DNA of 64,000 bases from Archilochus colubris (GCA_023079485.1 CM041090.1:39148874-39212873); one strand, 5' to 3'; shown: positions 50,600 to 62,075, numbered from the stretch's first letter. A program made the numbers and translations. The notes: generated by a model from the letters alone, not told the origin.

Positions 50600-51505
50600 T
50601 GAGTTGCTGTAGGTTTACAGCAGTGCATTGAAGAGCAGGATTTGATTTTACAGATAAAACCTTTGGCTGGAATAAAATAACCTACAGACCTAACTCACTT
50701 TGGGATTGATGATGCTGGTCAGTTGCCCCAACTGGGTGCTAGCAGTAGCAAGCAACCCAATGAAAGCCATGACTATCCCAACCTATGGAGGTTTTATTGT
50801 CACAAAATAGCTCTCTGAAGTTCTCTTTACCTCTACCAACAGCTCAGTCCCCTTTCCTCTAGCGCCGCTTGCATCTGATATTCTCCAAGCCCGAAATGCA
50901 CATCATCTTCTCTTTACCATGTGTCATTAAGACCAGAATTTCATTGCACAAGCCCCCACAATTGTGAACTTTACTGATGCAAACCTGGGCAGGGGCTGTT
51001 GGAAACAGGGGGCTTGGGATGCGTGAGCGAGTCCGGCATCGCCGGGGATGCTGCCTCTTCCAGGTAACGTGGCAGGGGGAAGGAAACCTTGTCAATTCTT
51101 TCTCTGGTGCCCAATTTAGCAGGAACATTCAATTGACCTACTTGCCATGGAACACCAGACTGGCTTCTCCTTCCACCCATCTGTCAAAAGGCAGCAATTG
51201 TTTCCCTGGCAGTGGCACGAAGGCATCGTTGTGTCAGTGCAAAAGCAGTGACGTATCAGGAGCTGAGCTTTTGAGGACAGGGTAAAATGAAGTATATTTT
51301 AATACTGAATGTGTAAAAGGCAGGTTGTGGGTGCTTTGACTGACTTTTTGGAAAAGATGGTCTCTCTCCCAACCACAGTGGTAGCCAGAGGTGAGCACTC
51401 CTCTGCAGAGAAGAGTGCTCTGCACTCCTCTTTGGGAAGATAATGCAAAGAAGGTGTCCAGCTCATTAACATCATCTATTTAAACATCAATTCACTTGTG
51501 TAGAC

Positions 51506-51529
51506 AAAAAAAAAAAAAAAAAAAAAAAA
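51506..51529. repeat. Poly-A tract (24 A)
   Basis: An uninterrupted A24 run between TAGAC and GAGTGC. No retrocopy or SINE body is recognisable upstream, so it is called only as a homopolymer. Confidence 0.95.
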
Positions 51530-52969
51530 GAGTGCATTTTGGCACATCCCAGCAAGCCAGATGTTGCTGTCTCCAAATAAGCAAACACTTTGTGTTGATA
51601 ATTCAGTGTTGTGAATGCATGGATGGCTTTCTAAAGGGAATTCAGTTACCTGTTTGAAATGTTCTAAATTTCTGTCAGAGCAGTTGATTAAAAAAATAAG
51701 AAAAGCAAAATAATAAATAACTCTGTAACGACCTGGCCATAAAAATTACTCCCAGGGCTGCATTTTGATATTGCATTGAGGATTTTTTGGCAGTCCACTG
51801 GATCCACTTTTAGTCATAACTGAGACCAAAAGACCAGTAAAATGGCCTGGGTTTCTTTTCCAAAGCCTGCTCTCACATGCTAAGTATGTCATATACATGG
51901 AAATAATATGAAAATAGTTTGGTTTGACTCTCAAAATATCATCCTTTCTTACTAAACCTCCAGTAGATTAACAGAGTGACTTTTCTAGCTGAGGAAAGGA
52001 TCTGTTTTCTCACCGTGTGAGCTGCACGTGGGAATCTCTGTATGAATAAAAGACCACAAGTCAGGAATCACACCTTTCAGAGGATTGAGGGTCAAAGGAG
52101 CTGCATGTAGTTTATAGACAGATGGTAAAAATAGTTGTCAGGACAAGGCGTGTGCTGCTGGCTCCTGGTTTGAGTCAACATGGCATTAGCTTCATTAGTC
52201 AACATGGCTTCAGTGATATTAATCATGTGGCTTAGGTAAGTCACAAGCACAATTACCTTGCTAAATTGAAGTAGAGTGGAATAAGTTTATCATAATTAAT
52301 GCAAGGCAAGGACAGACTTTGTTAGAGACAAGTGGAAACTCACAGGTTGCTGGTTTCCTTTTGGTTTCCATGTGCAAGGAAATGGCTTTACTTCTCATGC
52401 CATGAAGCATCTGCATTTCAGGACAAGAAAAAAAAGTGGTTGAAACTGAATAATAAACTAAAAATAATCTTAGAAACTGGGAAAGAGCAGGGATTATTTC
52501 TTATCCAGTACTGCAAAGTCATCCAGATGGATTTGACTCACTAAGATGTGCTTGTTACAATCATGTGGGGTCCTTCCCAATTCTCCCTTCCCTCCTTTGT
52601 CACAAGGGCTTGGCTGTTGCTTTGACACTTGATGATAACCAAGTCATGAAAGAACATCTATAACAGCAAGATCTGGCAGTCTGGCAAGTTTTTTTTCCTA
52701 TTTATTGTTTTTTTCCTGCTCTATTCCAGTAGCATTCTCTTAAAATATCAAATAAATGTAGATTCATTCTCAGCCTGTGATTCATCTCTGCTAAAACCAT
52801 GACTTTATGGTTGGTGTTGGCTGTGTCAGCCTCCAGATACTGGATGAGACTTCTGTAGACAGTGAGTTGCAGATATCTGTGCAACCTCTTACATGGACAG
52901 GTTAAAAGAAGGTCAGGTAAAGCAGTCAGATGAAGTATCCCACCTAGCCCAAACATCTCTGCTCAGAAT

Positions 52970-53094
52970 GGTTTTCCAAGACCAGGTTGCATGGGGCTCT
53001 GAGTAATCTGATCTAGTTGAGGATGTCCCAGCTTCTTGCAGAGGATTGGACTAAGGTGACCTTTAATAGTCCCCCAAATCATTCTGTGATTCTG
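52970..53094 (+). mobile_element. Decayed CR1 3' UTR fragment
   Basis: TTCCAAGACCAGGTTGCATG, GGGCTCTGAGTAATCTGATC, TAAGGTGACCTTTAATAGTC and CAAATCATTCTGTGATTCTG preserve CR1 3' UTR order with many substitutions. It is among the oldest copies here. Confidence 0.78.
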
Positions 53095-54237
53095 CTGTTC
53101 CTTGAATAGTCTCAGGGAGATGCAGTTTGCCCCAGTGTTCTCATCCTAAGACTAAAATAAATCAAATGAATCCAACTCAAGCAGTGTCACTCCTCCTTTG
53201 CTCTGGAGGAGGTGTCTTAGGGGACCTTTTTTGAACATAGTTGCTCCTCCATTGGTGCACTGGAAGCTGTGGCAGCACTCTTGCTCTTGTCCTCTCTGGA
53301 AATGCTCTCACTGCCTGACACTGTGAGGGATTGATGCATCCATAAGTATGTGGGATTGATGAAGGTATAAAGAAGTTAAATGGAAAAAATGCTGCTCTTG
53401 ATCCCTCTAAATTTGGAGGGTCTTAGTGGATCCCTGCTTGATAGCTGAAAATTGCTTTTCATGACAAAAAACCCCAGACTTCTGCCTTCCCTTCCTCTCC
53501 CATGGGATAACATTGCACATGCACAAGGTTTCATGGTTGTGCTGTGCAAATGGTGATTTGTTGGCCTTGCTGCTGGTGGCAGGTTTGGCTAAGTGAGCCC
53601 AGCATATCTCCCTGTCAAAGTATATCCTTAAAATATGTTCCTGTTCTGGAGCATTAGATGATGCAGGCTTTCTAGCTGTAACAATGAAATATTGATAAAG
53701 TGCTGTGCTATCTGATTGCTTGGAAGAAGCAGAAGATTTCAGTAAATCAAGCAGTGGCTTTCGATTAAATGCAGTCTCTGCAACTGCAGTTTTTGGTCTC
53801 AACTGCTGAGTTTCTCAGTGTACAGGAAAAGATTTGAGGTAAAATGGTCTCCAGTTGAAGCACCAGCTGCAAAACAAGCATCCCAACTGACCATCAACAC
53901 AGATTTGATAAACTGCTTACCAAAAGGAGCTGTCATCTTGACTTTTTGACAGAGAAGAAGACTCCATTGTGAGCTCTTACACAGACACCTTCAGTAGATT
54001 TGGGAGTCCATGCAAGATGCATCCCAGCACTGCACTCTTTTCTGTTGTTTGCTGGTTCTTAATCCAATCCTTCAAACTCCTGCTCCTGAAATCTGGTGTA
54101 CCACTCACTGGAGAATTGTTCATCTGGTACCAGGGGTATTACTGGACCCTGGGTCTTCTCTGCTGTCCTGTGCCTTCATGTGGAAGGCAGCATCTTGGTG
54201 TTGTCTGCACCTATCAAAAGAAGAAGAAAAAGCAACT

Positions 54238-54293
54238 TCTCTGAAGATATGGAGATTTGGGGCACATCTCTGAAGATGTGGAGATTTGGGGCT
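54238..54293. repeat. 29-bp tandem duplication
   Basis: TCTCTGAAGATATGGAGATT plus TGGGGCACA is repeated once, the second copy starting at 54267 with one internal change (ATATGG to ATGTGG). Confidence 0.93.
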
Positions 54294-54847
54294 TAAATTG
54301 GCATCCTCAATGGTTTAGCAGAAGTCTTCATCCAAAAGACCTGTCAGTGACTGTGGCTTCATTCCATACAAGAGTCTCAAGGATCATTCTGGAGGATGGA
54401 AAGAGGAAGCTCTCCCCTGGAGAGGTTCTCAGCACTGACCCCAGTTCCTCAGCCCTCCTTTCCACCCTAAGGGTCAATGGTGACCTCTCCTTTTGCCTGA
54501 TTCAGTGTCAGTGCTCAGGAAGGGGCCCACGTGAGTACAAATTCCTTTTGAGTGTTCAGACCCTGCGGATGGAGCCCTGGGGCTAAGAATTTACTACAGC
54601 TTCTCCTCTCCTCGAGGGAAAGGAGAGTTTTTATATAGCACCTTTTTATCTGTAAGGGGGGAGCGAGCTGAGTATTTATTGACTGACTGACTTAACTTTA
54701 TTCCAGGCAGAGCTGAAACCTTGATTTTTTTTTTTTATTTTTTTCTTTTTGCAGTGTGCTTCCTTTGTATGCATTTCACTGTTTGAAAGCCCCACTTTCC
54801 CTCCTGGGACTTTACAGCCAAACTGATGCCAAACTCTTTCTTCTCAG

Positions 54848-55039
54848 GTGCCTCACGATCAGCTGCCACCCAATGCAAGCCAGGAGGCAACTGCCCCAGC
54901 AGACAGAGAGGCATGACTAGGCAGCTCTCCCCTCTATCTGTTGCTGAAGATTCTGCTGCTCCCATTCTTGAGCTGCAGAATCCAAGAAGCCCCTCGGGAA
55001 TCTGTCGGCACAGCAGAGTCGGGAGGCAGAGCAGATCAG
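54848..55039 (+). CDS. SLC35F4: SLC35F4 second coding exon (N-terminal tail)
   Basis: Acceptor TTCTTCTCAG ends at 54847 and donor CAG|GTAGGC starts at 55040. The 192-bp exon is phase 1 at both ends. Read in the frame fixed by its neighbours it has no stop. It encodes a hydrophilic tail rich in Arg, Ser and Pro (SRSAATQCKPGGNCPSRQRG, MTRQLSPLSVAEDSAAPILE, LQNPRSPSGICRHSRVGRQS). With exon 1 as start this is about residues 26-90. PLSVAEDSAAPILELQ is reminiscent of the PLSACNSPVL-type tail motif of SLC35F3. The splice codons on both sides read glycine (G|GT and G|GA). An in-frame ATG at 54913 could serve as an alternative start. Because both phases match, skipping this exon would keep the frame. 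No membrane segment is present; the tail is expected to be cytosolic. Confidence 0.85.
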
Positions 55040-57001
55040 GTAGGCACCAAGCCAAGGATGGGAGGAAAAGTCCTGGGCCTGGGTAGGTACATGGGATGTG
55101 TGGCTAGCTGAGAAATCATAAGGCCAGTAGGGACAGAAGATCTGGAAAAGGATGGTTAACGTTAGCACATGAGTTAGTTTTTACAAAGGGGTTATGTTTC
55201 CTCAGCTTCGGCCTGGCCAAGAGACCAGGACCCTTAAGTTCCTTCTCAGAGGCAATGAAAACCTCAGGAAAAATGATGGACGGTCTGATGAAGAGGAGGA
55301 GAAGGAGCAAGAGGTGGAAGGCTATCCCTAGGGAAGACCATCCCAGTTCAGACCATCAAGCAGCACCTGGAACGTGTCACCCACTTCACTGCAGGAGTTT
55401 AGCTGAGATGAAGCTGTAGGTGTGGTGAACACTGACTCCTTCACTGTGATGTCCATCCAGCATCAACCCCAATGAGATGGGAGCAGCTGCAATATGGAGC
55501 TGCAGGCCTTGGAGTCTGCTGAGTTGTACTCTTGAGGAGGAGAGAGCCCTGAAATATCTGTCCAGTTTCTTAGGAAGACTGGGAAGCAAAAGGGGAGGAA
55601 GAACAGGTTGGATCTCCCTTGCACACTGTGGGAGATGAACCTTCCTCTTGCCACTTCACCATGGATAGCAGGAAGAGTCAACCATTTTCTTCTTCTGGTG
55701 GAAAATGGAGGGAACTTACCCTCCAGATGCAGTTTCTTGATGGAAACCTTTAGAAAAATGTTGGAGGTGAGGAGGTGATTACTGCTGCAAGGAGGGGATG
55801 ATAAAACATTTTGCAGTAAAGATACCAAAAACCCCAATCTGTTCTCATCTTTGCAGATACCAGGCTGAAATCATTCTGTGGATGCTGGCACTGGGGTACA
55901 TCCAAAATTAGAATCCATCTTCTCTAAGAAACAACTTTGGGCCAGTTGAGAAAAGTGTAGTGTCTTGATGTCAGACTCTTTTAAACATTTATTTTGCATT
56001 TTTTTAATTTGCCTTTTTATCCTGATCTTCCCTTTCTCATCAATGAGCTCTAGGACTGACCTGAGTGGTAGGTACACAAATATATAGAATATTACTTTCT
56101 AGGATGTAGTTACTAAGTAGTCAAAAGTCTTCAGAAGAAAAGCTGTCAGTTGTGGTTTTCCTCATCTCAAATCTTCTAAAAAAAAACCAAAAGGCTTTTT
56201 AGTTAACATCTTGCCCCTGAGACATCACAAGCAAGAATTCTCTTCTAGACAAAAGGACCATGAAGGGGAATTTCTGCTAGCTGCCTTTCAACACTGTTTG
56301 CTATTGACCAGTGTCATCTCCTGGTGTCACCTGCAGTGTCAGTGTCACCTGCATTCTTTCCCTGTCACTTCATCCTTGTTGAGTTCTCAGTTTTTTTCCT
56401 GGGCTCTTGACAGTGTGAGGCTGGTGATTTGTTTCAGACCCAACTAGATACAGTCACCAGGGTTTTATACTGCTTTGCTAACATTAAAACACTGTCCACC
56501 AGCCCCTTGGGCAGGTCAGGTTGTTTTCTCCTTGTTAATATATCATTCACTACGTGCACACCAGGGCTACTTTCTAGCTTGCTCCAGCTTTCTTCATGGA
56601 CTTGGAAATCCTTAAACCTCTTTAGTATTCATTCCCTGCCTGCTTTCCATGTGCCTTCGAGTTCCAGCCCTGTCATTATTCCTAAAGATACTCCTTACCT
56701 TCTCCTTTTGGTTCGTTGGCTGAGATCTAGGTGTGCACATCCCATGGATTTTGAAAGGAATTTTCAAGCTACTGTGTCACTTTGGCCAGGGATCCAATTC
56801 AGGTTCATTTAAATGAAATGTAAATATCTAGCCTAGGGAGAGGTAAATGCCTCCTTTGGGCTTAGATATATGAGGATGAAATCAGGTAACTTCTTCCCAT
56901 GCCTGTCCATTATCATTACACATAAAGGGGCCCTAGACAACATGTTTAGCCTGAATACACAATTGTTTGCTAACTAATTTATTACTGTGTTGCATGGGGT
57001 G

Positions 57002-57725
57002 AATCATAGAATCATAGAATTAGCCGGGTTGGAAGGGACCTCAGAGATCATCTAGTCCAACCCTTGACCCACCGGAGCAGTTGCTAGACCATGGCACTGA
57101 GTGCCACATCCAGTCTTTTTTTAAATGTCTCCAGGGACGGAGAATCTACCACCTCCCCGGGCAGTCCATTCCATAGCCTAATCACCCTCTCCGTGAAGAA
57201 ATTCTTTCTAATATCTAACCTAAACCTCCCCTGGCACAACTTAAGACTGTGTCCTCTTGTCTTGTTGAAGGTCGTCTGTGAAAAGAGTCCAGTTCCCACC
57301 TCGCTACAGCCTCCTTTCAGGTAGTTGTAGACAGCAATGAGGTCTCCCCTGAGCCTCCTCTTCTTCAGGCTGAACAGCCCCAGCTCTCTCAGCCTCTCCT
57401 CATAGGGCCTGTGCTCGAGTCCCTTCACCAGCCTGGTTGCCCTCCTTTGGACCTGTTCCAGGACCTCTACATCCTTCTTAAACTGAGGGGCCCAGAACTG
57501 GACACAGTACTTGAGGTGTGGCCTAACCAGCGCTGAGTACAGGGGAAGAATCACCTCCCTGGACCTGCTGGTGACGCTGTTACTGGTACAGGCCAGGATG
57601 CCATTGGCCTTCTTGGCCACCTGGGCACACTGCTGGCTCATGTTCAGTTTCTTGTCAATGCAGACTCCCAGGTCCCTTTCTGCCTGGCTGCTCTCCAGCC
57701 ACTCTGTGCCCAGCCTGTAGCGCTG
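57002..57725 (-). mobile_element. CR1 LINE fragment with open ORF2 remnant, antisense in intron 2
   Basis: The left edge is the reversed octamer tail (AATCATAGAATCATAGAATT). The - strand has an uninterrupted frame of about 210 codons from [20 protein letters not shown] through [59 protein letters not shown] and [20 protein letters not shown] to [20 protein letters not shown]. The 5' break lies in AGCGCTACAGG. It is the closest relative in the window of the copy at 4295-5142. Catalytic RT and endonuclease regions are absent. Confidence 0.95.
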
Positions 57726-57792
57726 CAATCCTACCCATTAAGCTCTTACAAGAACTCCCCACTGTATATTTAGTCAGGCTAAAACTTCCATG

Positions 57793-57830
57793 GGTCTTTT
57801 AATAAGCAACAGGTCTTTTAATAAGCAACA
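57793..57830. repeat. Perfect 19-bp tandem duplication
   Basis: GGTCTTTTAATAAGCAACA occurs twice in direct succession with no mismatch. Confidence 0.96.
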
Positions 57831-59538
57831 ATTTCTCTGCCTTTTCTTAACACTCAAACCTACAACTGTGGAATTCCAATCTAGTCCTAGTGGTAGTGTC
57901 ATGAATAGTAACAACAATTATGTAGTTATTTAGTAATTGAAAAATAGAAAGAGTGCATAAAGGTGCTTTAGTCTTCTATCTATGTCTGATTATTTTAACT
58001 GTTAGCTGAAGAAAGACTAATTGCATAGTTGTTTTGCTTCCCAGGAAAACCTGCCAGTGGATGTTACATAATATATTCTTCTAATTAATAGAAGATGCCA
58101 GTCACTATTAGTACCATAAAAATATCTCTCAGCAGCCAAAGAGAATGCTAAAATGATGCTTGCCTTTTCAGAGCTGTGTCTGATTATCCTCTGCATGTTT
58201 TTAATAAACCTGTAATTTTATTTAAATTCTTGATTCACCACTGAACAATGGAGCCACTGAGTACAGATTATTTTTAGGGGGAAAAAAATACAGCATACAA
58301 TTAAAGTTACAAAAAGCTCCATTGTCCTGGTTAGGAAAATTCTTGATTACAAATGCACTCCCTGCTGTGATTAATTGGTTTTTAGATGTAATATTGGGCT
58401 AATGGAATAACTTGGCACCTGAGTTTGACATTTCTTTATGGGTGTAGCAGAAACAGTAATCTGAGAGGAAAGCAAATCTGAGTATGAAGGGGTTGAATAT
58501 AGGACAGCGTGTGCTCTCCCTGCAGTGGGTCCAAAGGGGATCCTCTTAACATCAATAATTATATTATTTCTTCTCTCTCTCACATCGTATGTTGGTTGGT
58601 AATTGATAGTAATAGTTAAGAAGAGCTGTAGGTCTTAGAAGGACCTTGTGTTTCTTCTGTCAGACTGCTGGGATGTGGTCTGAGGGGATAAATAGGTGGG
58701 GTGAGTCTTGGTGCTCCTCAGTACCCAGCACAGTTCCATCTGTGGTTTTCAGCTGGGATCTGTAAAATCAAAATGGGTTTTCATGGGTTGCATCTCTGGA
58801 AGATGTGTCTGGAGACCAAGTCACCAGAGAGTGCCATTAGATGCTCCCCATGATCCTCACTTCTGTTAGGAAATCTGCAGTGGGCTCCAGATGAGGTCTG
58901 AAAAGCACCCCACTAAAACAAGAAATGGCAGCTTTCTGATTCCTCCTTGTTTATGTGGGGAAGTTTATTTCTCAGAATGCCAAGCTTCAGCTTTGTCTTC
59001 TTTCCTTTTTTTTTGACTTCAAAAATGCAAGTGCTCTCACTTAACTGAAAAAAAAATAATCCTTTTTTGTTAGGATTATAAACACACCAAACTGCTTCAT
59101 TTTCCCCTCCCTGCTTGCAAGTAACAAGAGGAAAGCGATTCTTGAGTTAAGATCTTGAATAATAAGAACTTGTCCCTGGCTTTAGATGGACAGGCTCAGA
59201 TTGCTGTTACGTTGCCCAGTAATGGACTTTATAATGTCATTGCTTCCAAGAGATGTAGCTCCATCCTAGAAGTTTGGCTGACAAAGGGAAAAAAGGGCTG
59301 AGAAAGCAAACAGTAGCTACAGCTTAACCTTAACACTGTCACCTCAGGCCTCAGTGTTGTGTGTGTTGTGTTCTTATTCCCTTGAAATTCCCTTGAGGGA
59401 ATCACTGAAGTGTTTCTGTGGAGGATTTCAGGGTTTGTGGGGCATAGAGGAATTACAGGGAGAAGGCAGGAATTGGTTAGAGTGCATTCATCATCTGTAC
59501 TGATATTCCTTTTTTTTTTTTTTCTTCTATTTTTCCAG

Positions 59539-59836
59539 GAGAAGAAGGAACACAAGCGCACACAGAAAGCAGCAGCCAGGAAGCTGAAGGACAGACACGA
59601 TGTCAGTCTTGCACATCCACATTTCTCAAGCTTATCTGGAGATTTCTGATCATTTTGTCTGTCTCTTCCTCCTGGGTCGGGACCACCCAGTTTGTCAAAA
59701 TCACCTATGAGACCTTTGACTGTCCTTTTTTCATGACTTGGTTCTCAACAAACTGGAACATTATGGTTTTTCCCATTTATTATTCTGGGCACCTTGCAAC
59801 TGCACAGGAAAAGCAGTCTCCAATCAAAAAATTCAG
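59539..59836 (+). CDS. SLC35F4: SLC35F4 exon with first two membrane helices
   Basis: The 298-bp exon lies between a strong polypyrimidine/CAG acceptor and CAG|GTAGGC. It starts with two bases completing a glycine codon and ends two bases into the next codon (phase 2). It encodes a polar segment (GTQAHTESSSQEAEGQTRCQ, then SCTSTFLK), then helix 1 (LIWRFLIILSVSSSWVGTTQ, about residues 121-141) and helix 2 (PFFMTWFSTNWNIMVFPIYY, about 154-174). The loop SGHLATAQEKQSPIKKFR follows. SSWVGTTQ, WFSTNWN and GHLATAQEKQSP are, from memory, characteristic of SLC35F4 rather than SLC35F3, which has a different loop after GH. The family sits in the drug/metabolite-transporter superfamily. SLC35F3 has been linked to thiamine transport; the substrate of F4 is not established. 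The next exon, expected to begin EC-, is not in the window. Confidence 0.94.
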
Positions 59837-60519
59837 GTAGGCTTTCTGGTGGCAATATCTCTTTAAACAACCTGATTTCTGTGCACTGAGGTCACTGCTC
59901 TTCTCAGTTTGACTCCTGGTGTCAGAAGGCAGAATAAAGGTCATGCTGCAGAATATCTGGTTCATAAATAGCTTTCAGAAGGCTGATGAGTGATGTATGC
60001 TTGAGTAAATTGATCATTGATTATCAGAGGGGTTTTTTGCTGAGTCAAAAAGGTCAATAATTTGCTTGTAATCTTGCTATTATATTATCTGATATCTCTG
60101 GTTTTTATGTTCTTGTCTGGATCAGGGCATTCATTAATCTGTTCTGGCCCATTTGTGATAGAACAACAGTGTAAAGTGCAACCAAAAGAACTCAGAGTTG
60201 AGAAGGAAGATGCTCAAAGCTCAGGAGATGGTTTCCATGAGGAAGACCATGACTTAGTTACTGTGCTCAGCAAGTACAGCAGGATGAGGACTGCCCTTGC
60301 CTCCTCCTGGTGGATCATAGCATGAAGGAGGAACATTGTTGTATCATTCTCTACACTCTTTAGGAATTAAAGCAGGCTGAAGATTCTGATTTCCTCTTCT
60401 AACTGAGGTGTAGGTGGGCATAGCTGAGTTGCTGTCATCCTGAGGAAATGGTATAAAGGTTTTGTCCCATCTTCTGGGGGGGAAGACATCCCTCTGACTC
60501 CATCCTTTAGAGAGGAGTC

Positions 60520-61206
60520 CTGAGGAAAAGAACTTGGAGGTGATAGTAGATGAGAAGTTTAACATGAGACACCAGAAGTTTAACATGAGACATCAGAAAT
60601 TTAACGTGAGAAAGCCAACAGCAGCCTGGGCTGCATCAGAAGAAGTATGGGCAGCAGGAAGAGGGAGAAAATTCTGCCCCTCTGCTCTGGGCTGGTGAAA
60701 CCACACCTGGGACCCTGCATCATCTCTGGTGCCCCCAGCACAAGGAAGATTCAGACCTGCTGGGGAGGATCCAGAGAAAGGCCACAAAGATGATCAAAGG
60801 GCTGGAGCATCTCTGTTATGAAAACAGGCTGAGAGGTTTGGGGCTATTCAGCCTGAAGAAGAGAAGGCTCCAGGGAGACCTTAGAGCAGCCTTCCAGTAC
60901 CTGAAGTGGGCTCTGGGGAGGGGCTTTTCACCAGAGACAAGGGGTAATGGTTTTAAATCGAAATAGGGTAGATTTAGGTTAGATATCAGGAAGAAATTCT
61001 TTACCATCAGGGTAGTAAGATACTGGAATAGGTTGCCTAGGGAGGGAGGTTGTTGATGCCCCTTCCCTAGTGGTGTTTTAAGGCCAGGTTGGATGAAGCC
61101 TTGTGCATCTGGGTCTAGTGGGAGGTGTCCCTGCCCATGCAGGGGGCTTGGATCTTGAGGATCTTTAAGGTCCCTTCTAACCCAAACCATTCCATGGTTC
61201 GGTGAT
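60520..61206 (+). mobile_element. CR1 LINE fragment, older subfamily, sense
   Basis: ORF2 remnants in order: ELGGDSR/DEKFN-like start, KANSSLGCIRRSMGSRKREK-like block, [58 protein letters not shown] and QYLKWALGRGFSPETRG. The 3' UTR is GGGAGGTGTCCCTGCCCATG then CCCTTCTAACCCAAACCATT. Several frameshifts are present. A three-copy 21-bp tandem repeat lies at the 5' end (60553-60615). Confidence 0.9.
60553..60615. repeat. Three 21-bp tandem copies inside a CR1
   Basis: AGAAGTTTAACATGAGACAC plus C is repeated at 60553, 60574 and 60595 (the last more diverged). Since 21 is a multiple of three, the CR1 frame is preserved and reads as repeats of KFNMRHQ. Confidence 0.93.
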
Positions 61207-62075
61207 AACTCTCAGCCTCCTCTGAGCAAAGGAGCTCAGAGTCCTCATTCTAACCATGATCTGCAGAGGTGGTAATTTATAAATCCCTTTTCAGTAGCCA
61301 CAGTGAAATCAAAGAAATAAAAGGTGAGAGGGGAACCCAAAGAGGTCCTCTGGTCAAACCACCAGCACTGCAGCAGCACCAAACTGGCTTAGCTTCCCTC
61401 TAAGCTCTTAGGAAAGTGGCATCTAACCTGGTCCTGGGATTTGGAACTACCACCACATTCTGAGAAAATTAATTTCCCAGTTCCTCTTCCATTATTCCAC
61501 CAATTTGACAGTGATGGAGAAGCTGCTTTAAAGGATGGAACCAAATTCAACTTGTCTGGAGGTATCATACCTTGTGCATGGAGGCAAAAAATTCATACAG
61601 GATGATTTTGAGCTGGGTACCTGTTACTTCCAGTGCAGATTTGCTTTGAAAAGAAACTTCCTGACTGCAGCAGACCTGGCTGTTCTCTGAGATTCTCTGA
61701 GATATTTACCAGCAAGGGGCTCAAACCTGGTTCCCACTCACAGAGGGCTCAGCACAGCTGTCATTGACCACACAGAGAATTCCATTTGTGGCTGTCAGGC
61801 TGGAGAGTAACAGGGCCAAATTCCTCCCTTGGCTGCTTTTGCCAGGATCTGGGATGTAATTTGGCCCTAAATGATATTTTCAGCCAAATCATGATGACTG
61901 AAATTGAACATTTGCACTTAATAAACTGCTTCTCTGAATGTCCTAGTGCAGTAATTGTACAATTGTACAATGATGATGCCTCCATCCAGATTGGTGCTGG
62001 GGTACTGGTGAGAACATTGACAGTGTCAGCTTGGCTTCTGGGGATGGTGTAAAGCCATAACAAATGCACAGATAA

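Larger units (their letters stand above)
41584..54847 (+). other. SLC35F4: SLC35F4 intron 1 (13.3 kb, phase 1)
   Basis: It is bounded by GTAAAT at 41584 and TTCTTCTCAG at 54838-54847. It contains a TG dinucleotide run (41659-41673), a 37-bp minisatellite, CR1 copies at 44874-45682, 47629-47986, 50341-50599 and 52970-53094, an AT/AC run, an A24 tract and a 29-bp tandem duplication. Two parts are free of recognised repeats and look more constrained: 50860-51260, with a local CpG group at 51022-51045, and 51540-52560, AT-rich with many TAAT words. Apart from a speculative mini-exon ending at 51063, I see no further exon. Confidence 0.75.
55040..59538 (+). other. SLC35F4: SLC35F4 intron 2 (4.5 kb, phase 1)
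   Basis: It runs from GTAGGC to a long polypyrimidine tract (T-run at about 59509-59523, then CTTCTATTTTTCCAG). It contains an antisense CR1 (57002-57725) and a 19-bp tandem duplication (57793-57830). The AT-rich repeat-free stretch at about 58010-58290 has dense TAAT/ATTA words and could be conserved non-coding DNA. Confidence 0.85.

Noticed and set aside
51506..51529. Poly-A tail of a processed pseudogene
   Set aside because: No gene-like body or target duplication could be found upstream of the A24 run.
59655..59840. Start of a separate small gene at the membrane segment
   Set aside because: The frame continues upstream to the acceptor at 59538 and is an internal SLC35F4 exon, not an independent start.
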